Shown: piece by piece, positions 17,370-27,146 of the stretch
Layout: every line of letters starts with the position of its first letter
Position numbering within the stretch: the stretch's first letter is position 1
Origin: JAAURB01 sp049649525
Lineage (GTDB): Bacteria; Cyanobacteriota; Cyanobacteriia; Cyanobacteriales; Microcoleaceae
Assembly (NCBI GenBank): GCA_049649525.1
Contig: JBARZE010000049.1
Location: 1 to 64,000 of the forward strand
Length of the DNA stretch: 64,000 nucleotides
Direction: 5' to 3'
Made by a program: the position numbers and the translations under genes
Notes under the pieces: model-generated
Databases searched by the model: none
Seen by the model: only the letters and a program-made list of their open reading frames with translations
What the model was told of the DNA's origin: nothing

Positions 17370-19112
17370 TTATTGGCGTTTAGCCGATGCCTTTTTCTTC
17401 TTATTTTTAGCAGTTTTAGCCGCTTTTTTCGCTGCTTTTTCTGCCTCTAATTTAGCTAATTTCGCTTGTTCTTTTTCTTCTTCAAGCTTATCGAGATAAT
17501 AATGATAATCACCCAGATAAACTTGAAATTCTCCGTTGCGAACTTCTACAATTTTATTGGCAACTTGTGAGATAAAATATCGATCATGAGAGACCACAAT
17601 CACTGTGCCTTCATAGTTTTGTAAGGCTTCTTCAATCATCTCTTTCGAGGGAATATCTAGATGATTAGTCGGCTCATCTAAAATCAATAAATTAATCGGT
17701 TCGAGCAATAATTTCGCTAAAGCTAACCGAGCTTTTTCTCCCCCACTCAGCGCTTCAACTTTCTTTAAAACAGTTTCCCCACTAAATAGAAAACAACCTA
17801 AATGAGTCCGAACTTCTTCATTTTTCCATTCCGGAACTTCATCATGGATCGTATCCATCACGGTTTTGGTTAAATCTAAAGCTTCTGCTTGATTCTGTTC
17901 AAAATAACCCGGAATAACGTTATGTTCTCCGAGTTTAACTGTACCTTCTGTCGGCTCTTCTATGCCTAAAATTAACCGCAATAAAGTTGATTTTCCGCAA
18001 CCATTCGGCCCGAGAAAGGCAATGCGATCGCCTCTTTCAATCAGTAAGTTTGCACCCAAAAATAGGATATTATCATCATAAATATGAACCAAATCCTTAA
18101 CTATCACCACATCCCGCCCACTACGAGGCACAGGAGGAAATTGTAATTTCAGCTTCTTCAACCCGGCTGTTGGGGCTTGTATTCTCTCAATTTTATCAAT
18201 TTGTTTTTCCCGGCTTTTTGCCTGAGTACTGCGCGTTGCACTCGCTCGAAACTTTTCAATAAATGCTTGCTGCTTTTCTAGTTCTTTTTGTTGGCGTTCG
18301 TAAGCACTTAACTGCGCGACTTGTCCCTCTTCTTTCTGCACTAAATAGGCTGAATAATTCCCTAAATAATTGCTAGAAACGCCATGCTCAGTTTCCACAA
18401 TTTGAGTACAAAGCCGATCTAAAAACTCCCGATCGTGGGCGACAATTACCATCGGTGTGGTTAACTTTTTCAGATAACTTTCTAACCACTCAATCGTTTG
18501 TAAATCTAAATGGTTTGTCGGTTCATCGAGTAGTAAAATATCCGGTTGTTGCAACAGAATTTTACCTAAACTGATTCGCATTTGCCAACCGCCACTAAAC
18601 GCACTCACGAGGCGATCGCCGTCTTCGGGTTCAAATCCCATTTCCGGTAAAATCTTCTCAATTTGGGCTTCTAAACCGTAGCCATCTAATGCTTCAAATT
18701 GCCGTTGTAGCCGATCCATTTTCTGAATCAACCGATCGAGCTCTTCGGGGGTTGCTGTTTCCATCTGGCGATGAACTTCTGCAAGAGACTCCTGTATCTG
18801 ATTAACTTCCGTAAATACCCGCCACAACTCCTCTCGCACAGTGCGCCTGGGGTCAACATCAAATTCTTGAGTTAAATGAGCAATATGCAAGCTATTAGGG
18901 CGAATCACTTGCCCTGTGGTGGGTTCAACTTCCCCGGCAATAATTTTCAACTGAGTTGATTTACCTGCCCCATTCACACCCACCAAACCAATGCGATCGC
19001 CCGGCTTCACTTCCCAGTTAACATCCTTAAGAATGGTGCCTGTGGGATAAATTTTACTAATATGTTCCAGTCGTAGCATCTCTGTGCTGTCTCTAACAAA
19101 GGTTATCATCAT
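17370..19112 (-). CDS. ABC-F family ATPase
   Basis: 580 residues (569 if starting at the inner Met of MLRLEHISKIYP, 19079). Two ABC domains without membrane segments: Walker A GVNGAGKS then signature FSGGWQMR in the first, and GPNGCGKS then LSGGEKAR in the second, each with LLDEPTNHLD. A basic interdomain linker and a strongly Lys/Ala-rich C-terminal tail (last 45 residues) suggest rRNA contact. ABC-F proteins act on ribosomes in translation quality control or antibiotic protection. Subfamily (Uup or YheS-like) is not determined. Confidence 0.92.
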   Translation of the reverse strand: MMITFVRDSTEMLRLEHISKIYPTGTILKDVNWEVKPGDRIGLVGVNGAGKSTQLKIIAGEVEPTTGQVIRPNSLHIAHLTQEFDVDPRRTVREELWRVFTEVNQIQESLAEVHRQMETATPEELDRLIQKMDRLQRQFEALDGYGLEAQIEKILPEMGFEPEDGDRLVSAFSGGWQMRISLGKILLQQPDILLLDEPTNHLDLQTIEWLESYLKKLTTPMVIVAHDREFLDRLCTQIVETEHGVSSNYLGNYSAYLVQKEEGQVAQLSAYERQQKELEKQQAFIEKFRASATRSTQAKSREKQIDKIERIQAPTAGLKKLKLQFPPVPRSGRDVVIVKDLVHIYDDNILFLGANLLIERGDRIAFLGPNGCGKSTLLRLILGIEEPTEGTVKLGEHNVIPGYFEQNQAEALDLTKTVMDTIHDEVPEWKNEEVRTHLGCFLFSGETVLKKVEALSGGEKARLALAKLLLEPINLLILDEPTNHLDIPSKEMIEEALQNYEGTVIVVSHDRYFISQVANKIVEVRNGEFQVYLGDYHYYLDKLEEEKEQAKLAKLEAEKAAKKAAKTAKNKKKKASAKRQ

Positions 19113-19239
19113 TCTCCCCCACCAGACGGCTTGGAGGCGTTAAGCACTATCTTAACAAAAATTAATCCCAAATTCGTAATTCTTTATTCCTCCTGTGTTA
19201 GTTCCCTATTTTCCTCAAATGAGCAATCATAAATATTGA

Positions 19240-19641
19240 TCACGGATCATCGTGAGCTTTATTTTCCTGATAAACAACAGCAGCGTGTTTAATTGTAGAC
19301 TTGAGTTCTTCTGGGTTCCAAGGCTTCGAGATTAATTTAAAAATATGAGTTGTTTCTTCTGGGTTAAGTTCTTCAGCGGCGTATCCTGTTAATAAAATCC
19401 GAATGGTTTGCGGATAAAGTTCGACCGTTTTGCTGAGAAACTCAATCCCCGTCATTTCTGGCATACTTTGATCGGAGATAATCACTGCCATTTCACCCTG
19501 TGTACTTAAAATATCAATCGCAACTGCAGGGCTTTCAGCGCGAAATACCTGAAACTCACGGCGAAAAGTTCTGTACATCAAATCGAGGTTTTCGCGTTCA
19601 TCATCTACTACCAACAATTTGGGCTTTTGTTTAGTCGGCAT
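19240..19641 (-). CDS. single-domain response regulator
   Basis: 133 residues: a complete CheY-like receiver and nothing else. The acidic pair DD near residue 14, the phospho-acceptor Asp in VIISDQSMPEMTG (about residue 56), the Thr in LLTGYA and the Lys in SKPWNPEEL are present. The KPW motif resembles receivers of RpfG/HD-GYP type regulators, so this may be a stand-alone version. No histidine kinase lies nearby. It is 101 bp downstream of the ketoacyl synthase gene on the same strand. Confidence 0.9.
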   Translation of the reverse strand: MPTKQKPKLLVVDDERENLDLMYRTFRREFQVFRAESPAVAIDILSTQGEMAVIISDQSMPEMTGIEFLSKTVELYPQTIRILLTGYAAEELNPEETTHIFKLISKPWNPEELKSTIKHAAVVYQENKAHDDP

Positions 19642-19742
19642 TTTTCAGTCTAACTGCATGTGTGACTATCAATAGTTCAGACAACCTAACACTTGATTCA
19701 GGTTGCTCACCAATCCCATCATATCCTCTTTAATAAAGTTGA

Positions 19743-20870
19743 TCATCGTCCCAAAGCGATCGCTGCGTTTTGACCCCCAAAGCCAAAACTGAAACATAAA
19801 GTATTTTGTACTGTTGCCCGTCGGGCTTCTCGAACAAAATTGAGTGGAAATTCAGCGTCTGTTAAACCCACACAAGGGGGTAAAGTTTGGTGCTTTAATG
19901 CCATTAAGCTAAACGCGATTCCCAATGCCCCCGAAGCCCCCAAGGTATGACCTGTCGCGCCTTTGGTCGAACTCACCGCAACTGTTGAGGGAAATAAAGA
20001 TTGTATTAAATTCGCTTCATGTTGGTCATTGAGGCGGGTTGCTGTGCCGTGGGCATGAATATAATCAATGTTGTGGGCAGATAAATCACTGCGTTGTAAG
20101 GCTTGGTTAATCGCGTTAATAGAACTTTTTCCCTTTAAATTGGGTCGATTCAGAGAACAGGCATCTGCCGTGAGTCCTAATCCTAAAATCTGCCCATAAA
20201 TTGGGGCGGCGCGACGTTGGGCCAATTCGGCGGACTCCAACACAAAAAGAGCACCCCCTTCTGCTAACACAAATCCCTCTCGGCGACAATCAAATGGATA
20301 AGCCCCAGTTTTGGCTAATGCCCCCATCTGAGAAAATCCGGCTAAGGTTAACGGTGTAATTGGCGCTTCTACAGCCCCCGCTATCACCTGTTGACACTGC
20401 CCGGTTTGGATTAATTCGTAAGCCGTGGCTAGAGCCCACACCCCAGTAGCACAAGCGGCCATAGGAGCCAGTAGGGGGCCTGTTGAACCGATTTGATGAG
20501 CCACCTGCAAAGCCACCTGGTGATGGAGAAAATCAGGAAACAGTCCTTGATTAGAATCAAATTTCTCAGCCTGTTGTTCCCATTTGGCTTGATATCCTCG
20601 GCTAGAACCGACTACGACCCCGAAATCAGCTAAGGGCGGAGTTAAACCCGCATCTGTCAGGGCATCGGTCACTAAAATCGGGATAATCTGGTTAATGGTT
20701 GTGGGCTGGGCTTTCATCAAACCCAAAGGCTGAGGGTGAAATGCTGAAAAAGGTTGCTGTTGGTTAATTCCCGACTTTCCTTGTGTCAGTTTTTGCCAAC
20801 TGGATTTTAACCGACCCAAAGCACAGACTAAGCCGATGCCCGTGACAACAACAGATTTTAATGTCATCAA
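19743..20870 (-). CDS. beta-ketoacyl-ACP synthase (KAS II-like)
   Basis: 375-residue thiolase-fold ketosynthase, a little shorter than FabF (about 410). The catalytic triad is visible: Cys in MAACATGVWAL (about 140), His in HAHGTATRLND (about 272) and His in GATGHTLGASG (about 306). It is probably a second, divergent FabF-like paralogue rather than the main one, because no fab genes or acyl carrier protein are adjacent. Substrate is unknown. Confidence 0.85.
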   Translation of the reverse strand: MMTLKSVVVTGIGLVCALGRLKSSWQKLTQGKSGINQQQPFSAFHPQPLGLMKAQPTTINQIIPILVTDALTDAGLTPPLADFGVVVGSSRGYQAKWEQQAEKFDSNQGLFPDFLHHQVALQVAHQIGSTGPLLAPMAACATGVWALATAYELIQTGQCQQVIAGAVEAPITPLTLAGFSQMGALAKTGAYPFDCRREGFVLAEGGALFVLESAELAQRRAAPIYGQILGLGLTADACSLNRPNLKGKSSINAINQALQRSDLSAHNIDYIHAHGTATRLNDQHEANLIQSLFPSTVAVSSTKGATGHTLGASGALGIAFSLMALKHQTLPPCVGLTDAEFPLNFVREARRATVQNTLCFSFGFGGQNAAIALGR

Positions 20871-21112
20871 ACCCCGATCATTTGCTACTTTTTATCACTT
20901 TTATCCACACTCAATTCAGCACAGAATATCAATCCAAGCTAAACTATAACAAGAGCGACGGGTCAACAGTAACTTGAAGAATGTATTAGGTTCTAAGTAG
21001 TCCCCCGTTTTGGGTGTTCTCCTGAGATTCTAGAGCAATTTGGCTTGAGTTCTTCGGTGTTGTATGTCCGTCTTCTGGTCAGTCATTCCTGAGGTTGGCA
21101 CTTCTAATCACC

Positions 21113-22420
21113 ATGCTGCGAATTATTACTCAGTGGGTTGAAGCACAATCTGAACTTCGACGCATCGCCAGTCGTACCCACGACGATACCATGACTCATA
21201 AAGAAGCTACGGTGCGGGAAGTGCTGCAAACCGTGAAACGTAAAGGCGATCAAGCATTACTGCACTATACCCAAGAGTTTGACCATAAAACGATTACAGC
21301 AGAACAATTGCGGGTGAGTGGTTCTGAACTTGATGCGGCATATCAACAAGTTTCTAAAGATTTACTCGTGGCGATACGCCTAGCTGGCCAACGAATTGAA
21401 GCGTTTCACAAGCAGCGAATTCCTAAATCCTGGGTACAGTTTCAAGGCGAGGCGGATGAGATTGTTTTGGGCAAACGATACACTCCGGTAGATAGAGCGG
21501 GTTTATACGTTCCCGGTGGGAAAGCGTCTTACCCCAGTACCGTGTTGATGAATGCTATTCCCGCAAAAGTGGCCAAGGTTCCCCAGATTGTCATGACGAC
21601 TCCCCCTGGGATGGGTGGTAAAATTAATCCGGCAGTACTGGTGGCAGCTCAAGAAGCGGGTATTGAGGAAATTTACCGCGTGGGTGGGGCGCAGGCGATC
21701 GCGGCTTTAGCTTATGGTACAGAGACGGTTCCGAAAGTCGATGTGATTACAGGCCCCGGGAATATCTATGTGACTCTGGCGAAAAAGCAAGTTTATGGCA
21801 CGGTGGGAATTGATTCTCTCGCGGGCCCGTCAGAAGTTCTCATTATTGCCGATAGTACTGCTAATCCGGTTCATGTGGCAACAGATTTACTCGCTCAAGC
21901 CGAACATGACGCCTTAGCCGCTGCGATTTTACTGACAACAGACTCCGCCTTAGCACGTCAAGTGGTGGCTGAGGTAGATCGACAACTGGCAAACCATCCG
22001 CGCCGGACTTTAACCGAAAAAGCGATTGCTCATTATGGTATTGTCGTCGTCGTTGAGTCTTTGGTTTCGGCTGCGAAATTATCGAATGAGTTTGCGCCAG
22101 AACATTTAGAATTAGAGGTTGAGGAACCCTGGGACTTACTCGAACATATCCGCCATGCTGGGGCGATTTTCCTCGGTTGTTCGACTCCTGAAGCCGTGGG
22201 AGACTATCTGGCTGGTCCTAACCATACTTTACCCACTTCCGGAGCGGCTCGTTATGCCTCAGCTTTAGGGGTTGAGACGTTTATGAAACACTCTAGTCTG
22301 ATTCAATATTCTCCTTCAGCGCTGCAAAAGGTGGCTGATGCTGTTAATATTTTGGCTACAGCCGAAGGTTTACCGTCTCACGCTGATTCAGTTAGGCGGA
22401 GGACTGAGAAAGAACCTTAA
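21113..22420 (+). CDS. hisD: histidinol dehydrogenase
   Basis: About 435 residues from the ATG at 21113; an in-frame TTG at 21095 could extend it by six. HisD oxidises L-histidinol to histidine, the last step of histidine synthesis. Hallmarks: the YVPGGKASYPSTVLMN motif, the KVDVITGPGNIYVTLAKKQVYG motif, the zinc ligand region AEHDALAAAIL, and GPNHTLPTSGAARYASAL near the end. It stands alone; the HisIE-like gene is 28 kb away, so the pathway is scattered as usual in cyanobacteria. Confidence 0.96.
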   Translation: MLRIITQWVEAQSELRRIASRTHDDTMTHKEATVREVLQTVKRKGDQALLHYTQEFDHKTITAEQLRVSGSELDAAYQQVSKDLLVAIRLAGQRIEAFHKQRIPKSWVQFQGEADEIVLGKRYTPVDRAGLYVPGGKASYPSTVLMNAIPAKVAKVPQIVMTTPPGMGGKINPAVLVAAQEAGIEEIYRVGGAQAIAALAYGTETVPKVDVITGPGNIYVTLAKKQVYGTVGIDSLAGPSEVLIIADSTANPVHVATDLLAQAEHDALAAAILLTTDSALARQVVAEVDRQLANHPRRTLTEKAIAHYGIVVVVESLVSAAKLSNEFAPEHLELEVEEPWDLLEHIRHAGAIFLGCSTPEAVGDYLAGPNHTLPTSGAARYASALGVETFMKHSSLIQYSPSALQKVADAVNILATAEGLPSHADSVRRRTEKEP

Positions 22421-22478
22421 ACTAAAGAACCTTAAACTATAGTGTAGGCAGTTATCGCTGTTTGATGGAGTAGAAGAT

Positions 22479-22907
22479 GTGGTGCTAAAGACAATTTTAG
22501 TTGCAATTGATAGTTCCTTATCCACAGAAAGAATACTAAAAGCACTGCAACAGTTTAATTTGCAGTCTACCGCTGAGATTATATTTTCTCATGTTATCCC
22601 CACTCAGGTCTCAGAATTTGATGCGGCCGCCGATCATCCTCATCCTGACTTGAATGAGTCACCCTATCAAACTGTCGAAAAACAGTTAAAAGTGATTCAA
22701 CAACAGCTCAGTTGTCCGAGTCAAATTGAAGTCGTACGGGGCGATCCGGCTGAAGAAATTATTCGTTTAGCCAATATCTACAAAGCTGATTTAATCATAC
22801 TTGGATCTCGGGGACTAACTGGAATGAATCGGATTATTAAAGGTTCAGTTAGCGCCCAAGTGGTTGCCGAGGCCGATTGTTCTGTGTTGGTGTTGAAAGA
22901 ACATTAA
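22479..22907 (+). CDS. universal stress protein (UspA family)
   Basis: 142 residues from a GTG start preceded by GGAG. Typical UspA fold: KTILVAIDSS at the N-terminus and the ATP-binding motif GSRGLTGMNRIIKGSVSAQVV near the C-terminus (G-2x-G-9x-G-S pattern), which points to the nucleotide-binding subclass. It lies 58 bp after hisD, and a short duplicated AAAGAACCTTAAACTA sits between the two genes. Confidence 0.93.
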   Translation: MVLKTILVAIDSSLSTERILKALQQFNLQSTAEIIFSHVIPTQVSEFDAAADHPHPDLNESPYQTVEKQLKVIQQQLSCPSQIEVVRGDPAEEIIRLANIYKADLIILGSRGLTGMNRIIKGSVSAQVVAEADCSVLVLKEH

Positions 22908-23007
22908 ATAGGACAAATTAAACCAATTAATGATTAGTTATTTGTGGATCTGACTGCGATCAAAAGTTTTACTTTATTCCGATTTTCTCAAACTTTTGTA
23001 TCATCAA

Positions 23008-23742
23008 TCAAACAAAGACTAATGGTTTATCTTTAAAAGGAGCAAAGGCTTCCGCATCAAATCGATATAAACTAGCGGGTCGTCCTGCTCCTCGTGATGT
23101 TTTAATGCCTGTATCAGATAAAAACCCTAACTTTAATAACCGCGCACGAAAATTAGAATAATCAGAAAATCCTTCTCCTAAAACAGTGGTGTAAAGTTGA
23201 TATAAATCCCCTAATGTAAATAGTTCGGGTAAAACTTCAAACGCAACGGGACTGTATTCTAATTTACTGCGTAAGCGTTGATAACCGTACTGAATCATTT
23301 GGTTATGATCGAATGCTAATTGAGGAATTTGATCAATTGCGTACCAAGCAATTCCGGTTACTCCATCTGCAATTAATTCTGCTTCTTCAAATTGAACTAA
23401 AGCAAAATAACTCACTGATAAATGGCGAGTTGTGAGATGATTTTGCCCGTCTGGGGAAGTGCGTCCGGGGCCTGCAAAAGTATAAAGTTGTTCTAGATAT
23501 AAATTCTCAACCCGAATCTTTTCGGCTAAAATTCGGTAAGCGGCTTCTTCTAAAGATTCTCCTTGCCAAACCCATGTACTCGGAAGACTCCATTGATTTA
23601 AAAAAGGATCAATGTGTCCCATCACAAGCAACACCAACAACCGATTTTGTGCTGTATCCACCGAAAAAATAACACTATCAACCCCAACTTTGAAGTCTTG
23701 TAGCGGGTGAATTATCTGCTTTTTTTCGCTGCGTCCTGCCAT
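23008..23742 (-). CDS. NrtR-like NUDIX transcriptional regulator
   Basis: 244 residues: an N-terminal NUDIX-like domain (about 15-150) followed by a C-terminal winged-helix domain (about 160-230, TLGDLYQLYTTVLGEGFSDYSNFRARLLK). The NUDIX box is degenerate (ESLEEAAYRILAEKIRV lacks the full REUxEE), as in NrtR repressors that sense ADP-ribose rather than hydrolyse it. NrtR controls NAD metabolism, and nadD lies 47 bp upstream in the same operon, which supports the role. I did not find a clear operator palindrome upstream of nadD. Confidence 0.85.
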   Translation of the reverse strand: MAGRSEKKQIIHPLQDFKVGVDSVIFSVDTAQNRLLVLLVMGHIDPFLNQWSLPSTWVWQGESLEEAAYRILAEKIRVENLYLEQLYTFAGPGRTSPDGQNHLTTRHLSVSYFALVQFEEAELIADGVTGIAWYAIDQIPQLAFDHNQMIQYGYQRLRSKLEYSPVAFEVLPELFTLGDLYQLYTTVLGEGFSDYSNFRARLLKLGFLSDTGIKTSRGAGRPASLYRFDAEAFAPFKDKPLVFV

Positions 23743-23789
23743 TGAAATTCTGCGACCTCGGCTACCACCAATATTATCGGGCTTCTAAT

Positions 23790-24389
23790 TTAGGCAGAAT
23801 TTTTGGGTGAGGTAAACTCATACAAATGCTTCTGATCAATATAAGCTTGAACCGAGGGAGTCAGAGCATTAGAGTCTCCCGCTTCCCGAAAATCCGTTGA
23901 AGAAACGGCTAAGCCCGTCAGAGAAGCGATCGCCACCGTTGCGCCTAACTGATTTAAAGCGGCCAAATCTCGATCGTCAACAGGATAACCCGGTCGAGGC
24001 ACTACTAACAGTTTAACCTGTTTGAGTAAGTTTTGAACTTGATACCATCCCCGAATCTGCTGAACTAAATCTGAACCAATAACCAGAGTAAATTGAGCTT
24101 GGGGCCACTGCTGTTGAGCGCTCATTACTGTTTTGACGGTACGACGATTACTAAAATGTTGATATGCATCAATATTTGGCTTAGAAGGCTTAATTTCATC
24201 GACTAGTCTTTGTAGCATAGCACAACGATGTTGTAGGTCTGTTTGATTAGACTTAAACGGGTTGTCAGAAGCCCAAACGACAACTCGATCAAAATGATCG
24301 CTTAACCATAATAATATCTGTTGATGACCTGCTGTAGGGGGATCGGCGCTGGTACCAAATAGGGCAATTTGTGTCATGATTGCAATCAA
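23790..24389 (-). CDS. nadD: nicotinate-nucleotide adenylyltransferase
   Basis: 199 residues (195 from the inner Met, MTQIALFGTSADPPT). The nucleotidyltransferase signature GTSADPPTAGH (GxxxxPxHxGH-like) and the C-terminal SSTDFREAG (ISSTxIR-like) are present. NadD makes deamido-NAD from nicotinate mononucleotide. The first gene of an operon with the NrtR-like regulator, so the regulator may control its own NAD pathway gene. Confidence 0.9.
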   Translation of the reverse strand: MIAIMTQIALFGTSADPPTAGHQQILLWLSDHFDRVVVWASDNPFKSNQTDLQHRCAMLQRLVDEIKPSKPNIDAYQHFSNRRTVKTVMSAQQQWPQAQFTLVIGSDLVQQIRGWYQVQNLLKQVKLLVVPRPGYPVDDRDLAALNQLGATVAIASLTGLAVSSTDFREAGDSNALTPSVQAYIDQKHLYEFTSPKNSA

Positions 24390-24774
24390 TAAGATGATGA
24401 AATAATGCGCTTTTATATTATGACGATAGTTGGTTCAATTTCGCAAGATTTAAAATAAAATAGTGTGGGTTCAAGCGAGACTTGATTTTGTCGTTAACCC
24501 GTTAACAGATGAAGTGATGCATTATTTTTTCTCTGCTATCCAAATTGATCGTGATTGCGCTATTATTTTTACTTTTAAAGTCAACTGACGGAAGATAGAT
24601 ATTTTTAGCACTTATTTGTAGGTATTAGTCACAATAGCATAAAGTTATACTCTGAGATAGAGGTTTCACATCAGGTTTCTGGGTAAAAATGGTAAATGGA
24701 AAAATTTTAAGATTAGATTAATTCCATTTTTTCCCTGACATGTTCCTTAATAATAGAGCGCAAAGAAGACAATT
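24390..24774. promoter_or_regulatory. divergent spacer between nadD and baeRF gene
   Basis: 385 bp holding promoters for the leftward nadD-nrtR operon and the rightward baeRF gene. It is AT-rich. I see no gene, and no convincing operator or riboswitch. Confidence 0.4.
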
Positions 24775-25929
24775 ATGAAGATATTAACTCAAGAAGAAGT
24801 TAAAAATTTAGTGACCTATCAAAATAGTCCTTGTATTTCTATTTATTTCCCCACTCATCCAGCAGGACCCGAAGTCAGGCAAGATCCCATTCGTCATAAA
24901 AATGCCTTGAGTGAAGCAGAAAATCAACTGACAGAAATGGGTTTGCAACCTGAAGAAATTAAAAAGCTATTACAACCCGCTCAAGCTTTAGATGATCCAG
25001 ATTTCTGGCAATATCAAGGAAAAGGACTCGGAATTTTTATTGCGCCTGAGTTTTTCCAATATTATACTTTACCGATTATAGTCGAAGAATTAGTGGTTGT
25101 GGGCGATCGCTTTCAGGTTAAGCCACTGATGCCATTGTTAACTAATAATGGACGATTTTATTTATTGGCACTCAGTCAAAATCAAGTTAAACTCTTTCAA
25201 GGCAGCCACTACAGTATCAGCGAAATCTCAATCGATAATATTCCTACAAGTTTAGCAGAAGCCTTGAAGTATGACGACCCAGAAACGGATGTTCTAGCCC
25301 ATACAGGAAATCGGGGTGCAGCGAGTGGTCAAACCTCAATTTTACAGAGTCAGAATGTAGGATTTGAGGATCAAAATAGTCAGATCAAACGATTCTGTCA
25401 ACAGATTGATCAAGGATTAAAAGATATTCTCAATGATGATAATGTTCCTTTAGTACTGGCTGGGGTAGAATTTGTTACTTCTATTTATAAAGAAGCGAAT
25501 TCATACAATAACTTAATGGACGAAGTTGTAGAAGGAAATCGAGATCATACATCTCCTGATGAGTTACATCAAGAAGCTTGGAAGATTGTTGAACCCTATT
25601 TTCATCAATCTCAAGAAAAAGCTAATACCGAATATCAGGAATTAGCCGGAAATGATCCGGAAAAAGTGAGTCAAGATTTAAAAGAAATTGTCAAAGCCGC
25701 CCATTTCCAACGAATTGATACTTTATTTATTGCAGCCAATCAGCAGAAATGGGGACAGTTTGATCCGGATGAAAATACAGTTAATCTACATTCTCAACCC
25801 CAACCAGAAGATGATGATTTATTAAATTTGGCAGCTTTACAAACATTCCTCAATGGAGGAACCGTTTACGTTACTGAATCAAAAGAAGTACCCGACGAAG
25901 CAGTCGCTGCTGCTATTTTCCGTTACTAA
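24775..25929 (+). CDS. bacterial archaeo-eukaryotic release factor (baeRF) family protein
   Basis: 384 residues. The N-terminal CISIYFPTHPAGPEVRQDPIRHKN, the central QNQVKLFQG and the eRF1 domain 2/3-like region (DDNVPLVLAGVEFVTSIYKEA through ARADTLFIA-like RIDTLFIAANQQKWG) match the baeRF3/7-type proteins. These relate to eRF1/Pelota and are proposed to act in ribosome rescue or translation stress, without experimental proof for most. A strong terminator follows at 25955, so it is monocistronic. Confidence 0.8.
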   Translation: MKILTQEEVKNLVTYQNSPCISIYFPTHPAGPEVRQDPIRHKNALSEAENQLTEMGLQPEEIKKLLQPAQALDDPDFWQYQGKGLGIFIAPEFFQYYTLPIIVEELVVVGDRFQVKPLMPLLTNNGRFYLLALSQNQVKLFQGSHYSISEISIDNIPTSLAEALKYDDPETDVLAHTGNRGAASGQTSILQSQNVGFEDQNSQIKRFCQQIDQGLKDILNDDNVPLVLAGVEFVTSIYKEANSYNNLMDEVVEGNRDHTSPDELHQEAWKIVEPYFHQSQEKANTEYQELAGNDPEKVSQDLKEIVKAAHFQRIDTLFIAANQQKWGQFDPDENTVNLHSQPQPEDDDLLNLAALQTFLNGGTVYVTESKEVPDEAVAAAIFRY

Positions 25930-25954
25930 TTCTTAGATCATTTAAATTGAGGTG

Positions 25955-25989
25955 GTAGGGTGTATGAACGGTACGCCCTACATTTTTTT
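25955..25989 (+). terminator. rho-independent terminator after baeRF gene
   Basis: Ten-pair stem (GTAGGGTGTA / TACGCCCTAC, one G-T pair) with a 7-nt loop followed by ATTTTTTT. On the opposite strand it also lies just past the hydrolase stop at 26000. Confidence 0.85.
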
Positions 25990-25999
25990 ATAGATAATA

Positions 26000-26854
26000 T
26001 TACTCTTTCCTGAGATCTGGTTGTTGTGAAAGAGGAAATTGATAACCTAAAAAATCCTGAATTAACCCAGTAACAACATCAGGTTCAGATTCTGGTAAAT
26101 CACCATCTGCTGAAGGAATTAATTTAAGTTCTGCTAAGGGTGCAGTTTTAACGTAGGCTTCACTTAAAGATAATACTATTGCTTCATCCTCAATTCCTTG
26201 TATGACCAGTAAAGCTGACTTTAAGTCAGAGAGTCTTTCGTTTAATAATTCGGCTTGATATTCTGCCCAACGTCGTTTTACTAACAGCTTTGTTGTCGTT
26301 GGATATTTTAACATCATTCGACGCAGCCGAAATAGGGCCTCAATTTTTTCATGCTTTCCGAGTAGTTGAGCAAAGGGATAAATAAACTGTAATCTCCATA
26401 ATAAAAACGCAGGTGGCCCTAAGAGCGATCGCATCTGTTTCCAGCGTTTTTTCTGAGCTTCAATCTGAGTTCCTTCCGGAGAAATTAGAACCAAATCTCC
26501 TACTTTTTCGGGATATTTAAGTGCAAAACTTGTAGCAATCCAAGCGCCGAGAGAATGAGCTACAAAGTAAACTTTTTCTAATTTTAGGAACTTTAAATAT
26601 TCTGCTAAACAATCTACCATTAAATCGATAGAATAATGAATATCAGGCGTTTCAGATTCTCCAAACCCTAACAAATCTGGGGCAAAACAATGATATCTTG
26701 CACCCAATAATCGCATCATAGAAACCCACTGACTACTCTCATTCCAAGAGCCGTGTAAAAAGATCAGTGGTGTATTGGCTTGAGAACCGACTTCCCGCCA
26801 AAATAGATTTCCTTGAGATAGTCTAATATGAGAATGACGAATAGATAAGTACAT
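26000..26854 (-). CDS. alpha/beta hydrolase with altered catalytic histidine site
   Basis: 284-residue alpha/beta hydrolase fold. The oxyanion strand LIFLHGSWNESSQW, the DLLGFGES motif and the nucleophile elbow VAHSLGAW (Ser about residue 101) are intact, and an Asp candidate lies in IQGIEDEAIV. Where the family normally has GHLP with the catalytic His, the sequence is SADGDLPESEPDVV (about residues 256-269): Asp replaces His. One base would restore it (GAT to CAT). The protein may be inactive, use another base, or be a non-enzymatic homologue. Confidence 0.82.
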   Translation of the reverse strand: MYLSIRHSHIRLSQGNLFWREVGSQANTPLIFLHGSWNESSQWVSMMRLLGARYHCFAPDLLGFGESETPDIHYSIDLMVDCLAEYLKFLKLEKVYFVAHSLGAWIATSFALKYPEKVGDLVLISPEGTQIEAQKKRWKQMRSLLGPPAFLLWRLQFIYPFAQLLGKHEKIEALFRLRRMMLKYPTTTKLLVKRRWAEYQAELLNERLSDLKSALLVIQGIEDEAIVLSLSEAYVKTAPLAELKLIPSADGDLPESEPDVVTGLIQDFLGYQFPLSQQPDLRKE

Positions 26855-27146
26855 TGCTGTTTTGGCTTCGTTCGCGTCACGACTATGTCGGGATGAGTCT
26901 AGGTTGACCCTCCCAAACCCTCAATTCACCTCATCTGAGATGAATTATTCTTGTTGTGAATTGCATCTTGAGTTAATCTGATTTACTTTACAACTCAACT
27001 CAGATCCGTCTAAAATTTAGAGAGTTCATTTCTCTGCTCAATTGCAAGTCATCTTATATCAGCTTGCTGCCTCTCCCTGATATCCTCATCCTGTCTAAAA
27101 GCATCCTTAATAATTCTCATTAAGATACAACATGATCCGCAATATA

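Noticed and set aside
18590..18620. GGTTCAAATCC resembling a tRNA T-loop
   Set aside because: It lies inside the ABC-F coding region and no acceptor or anticodon stem fits around it.
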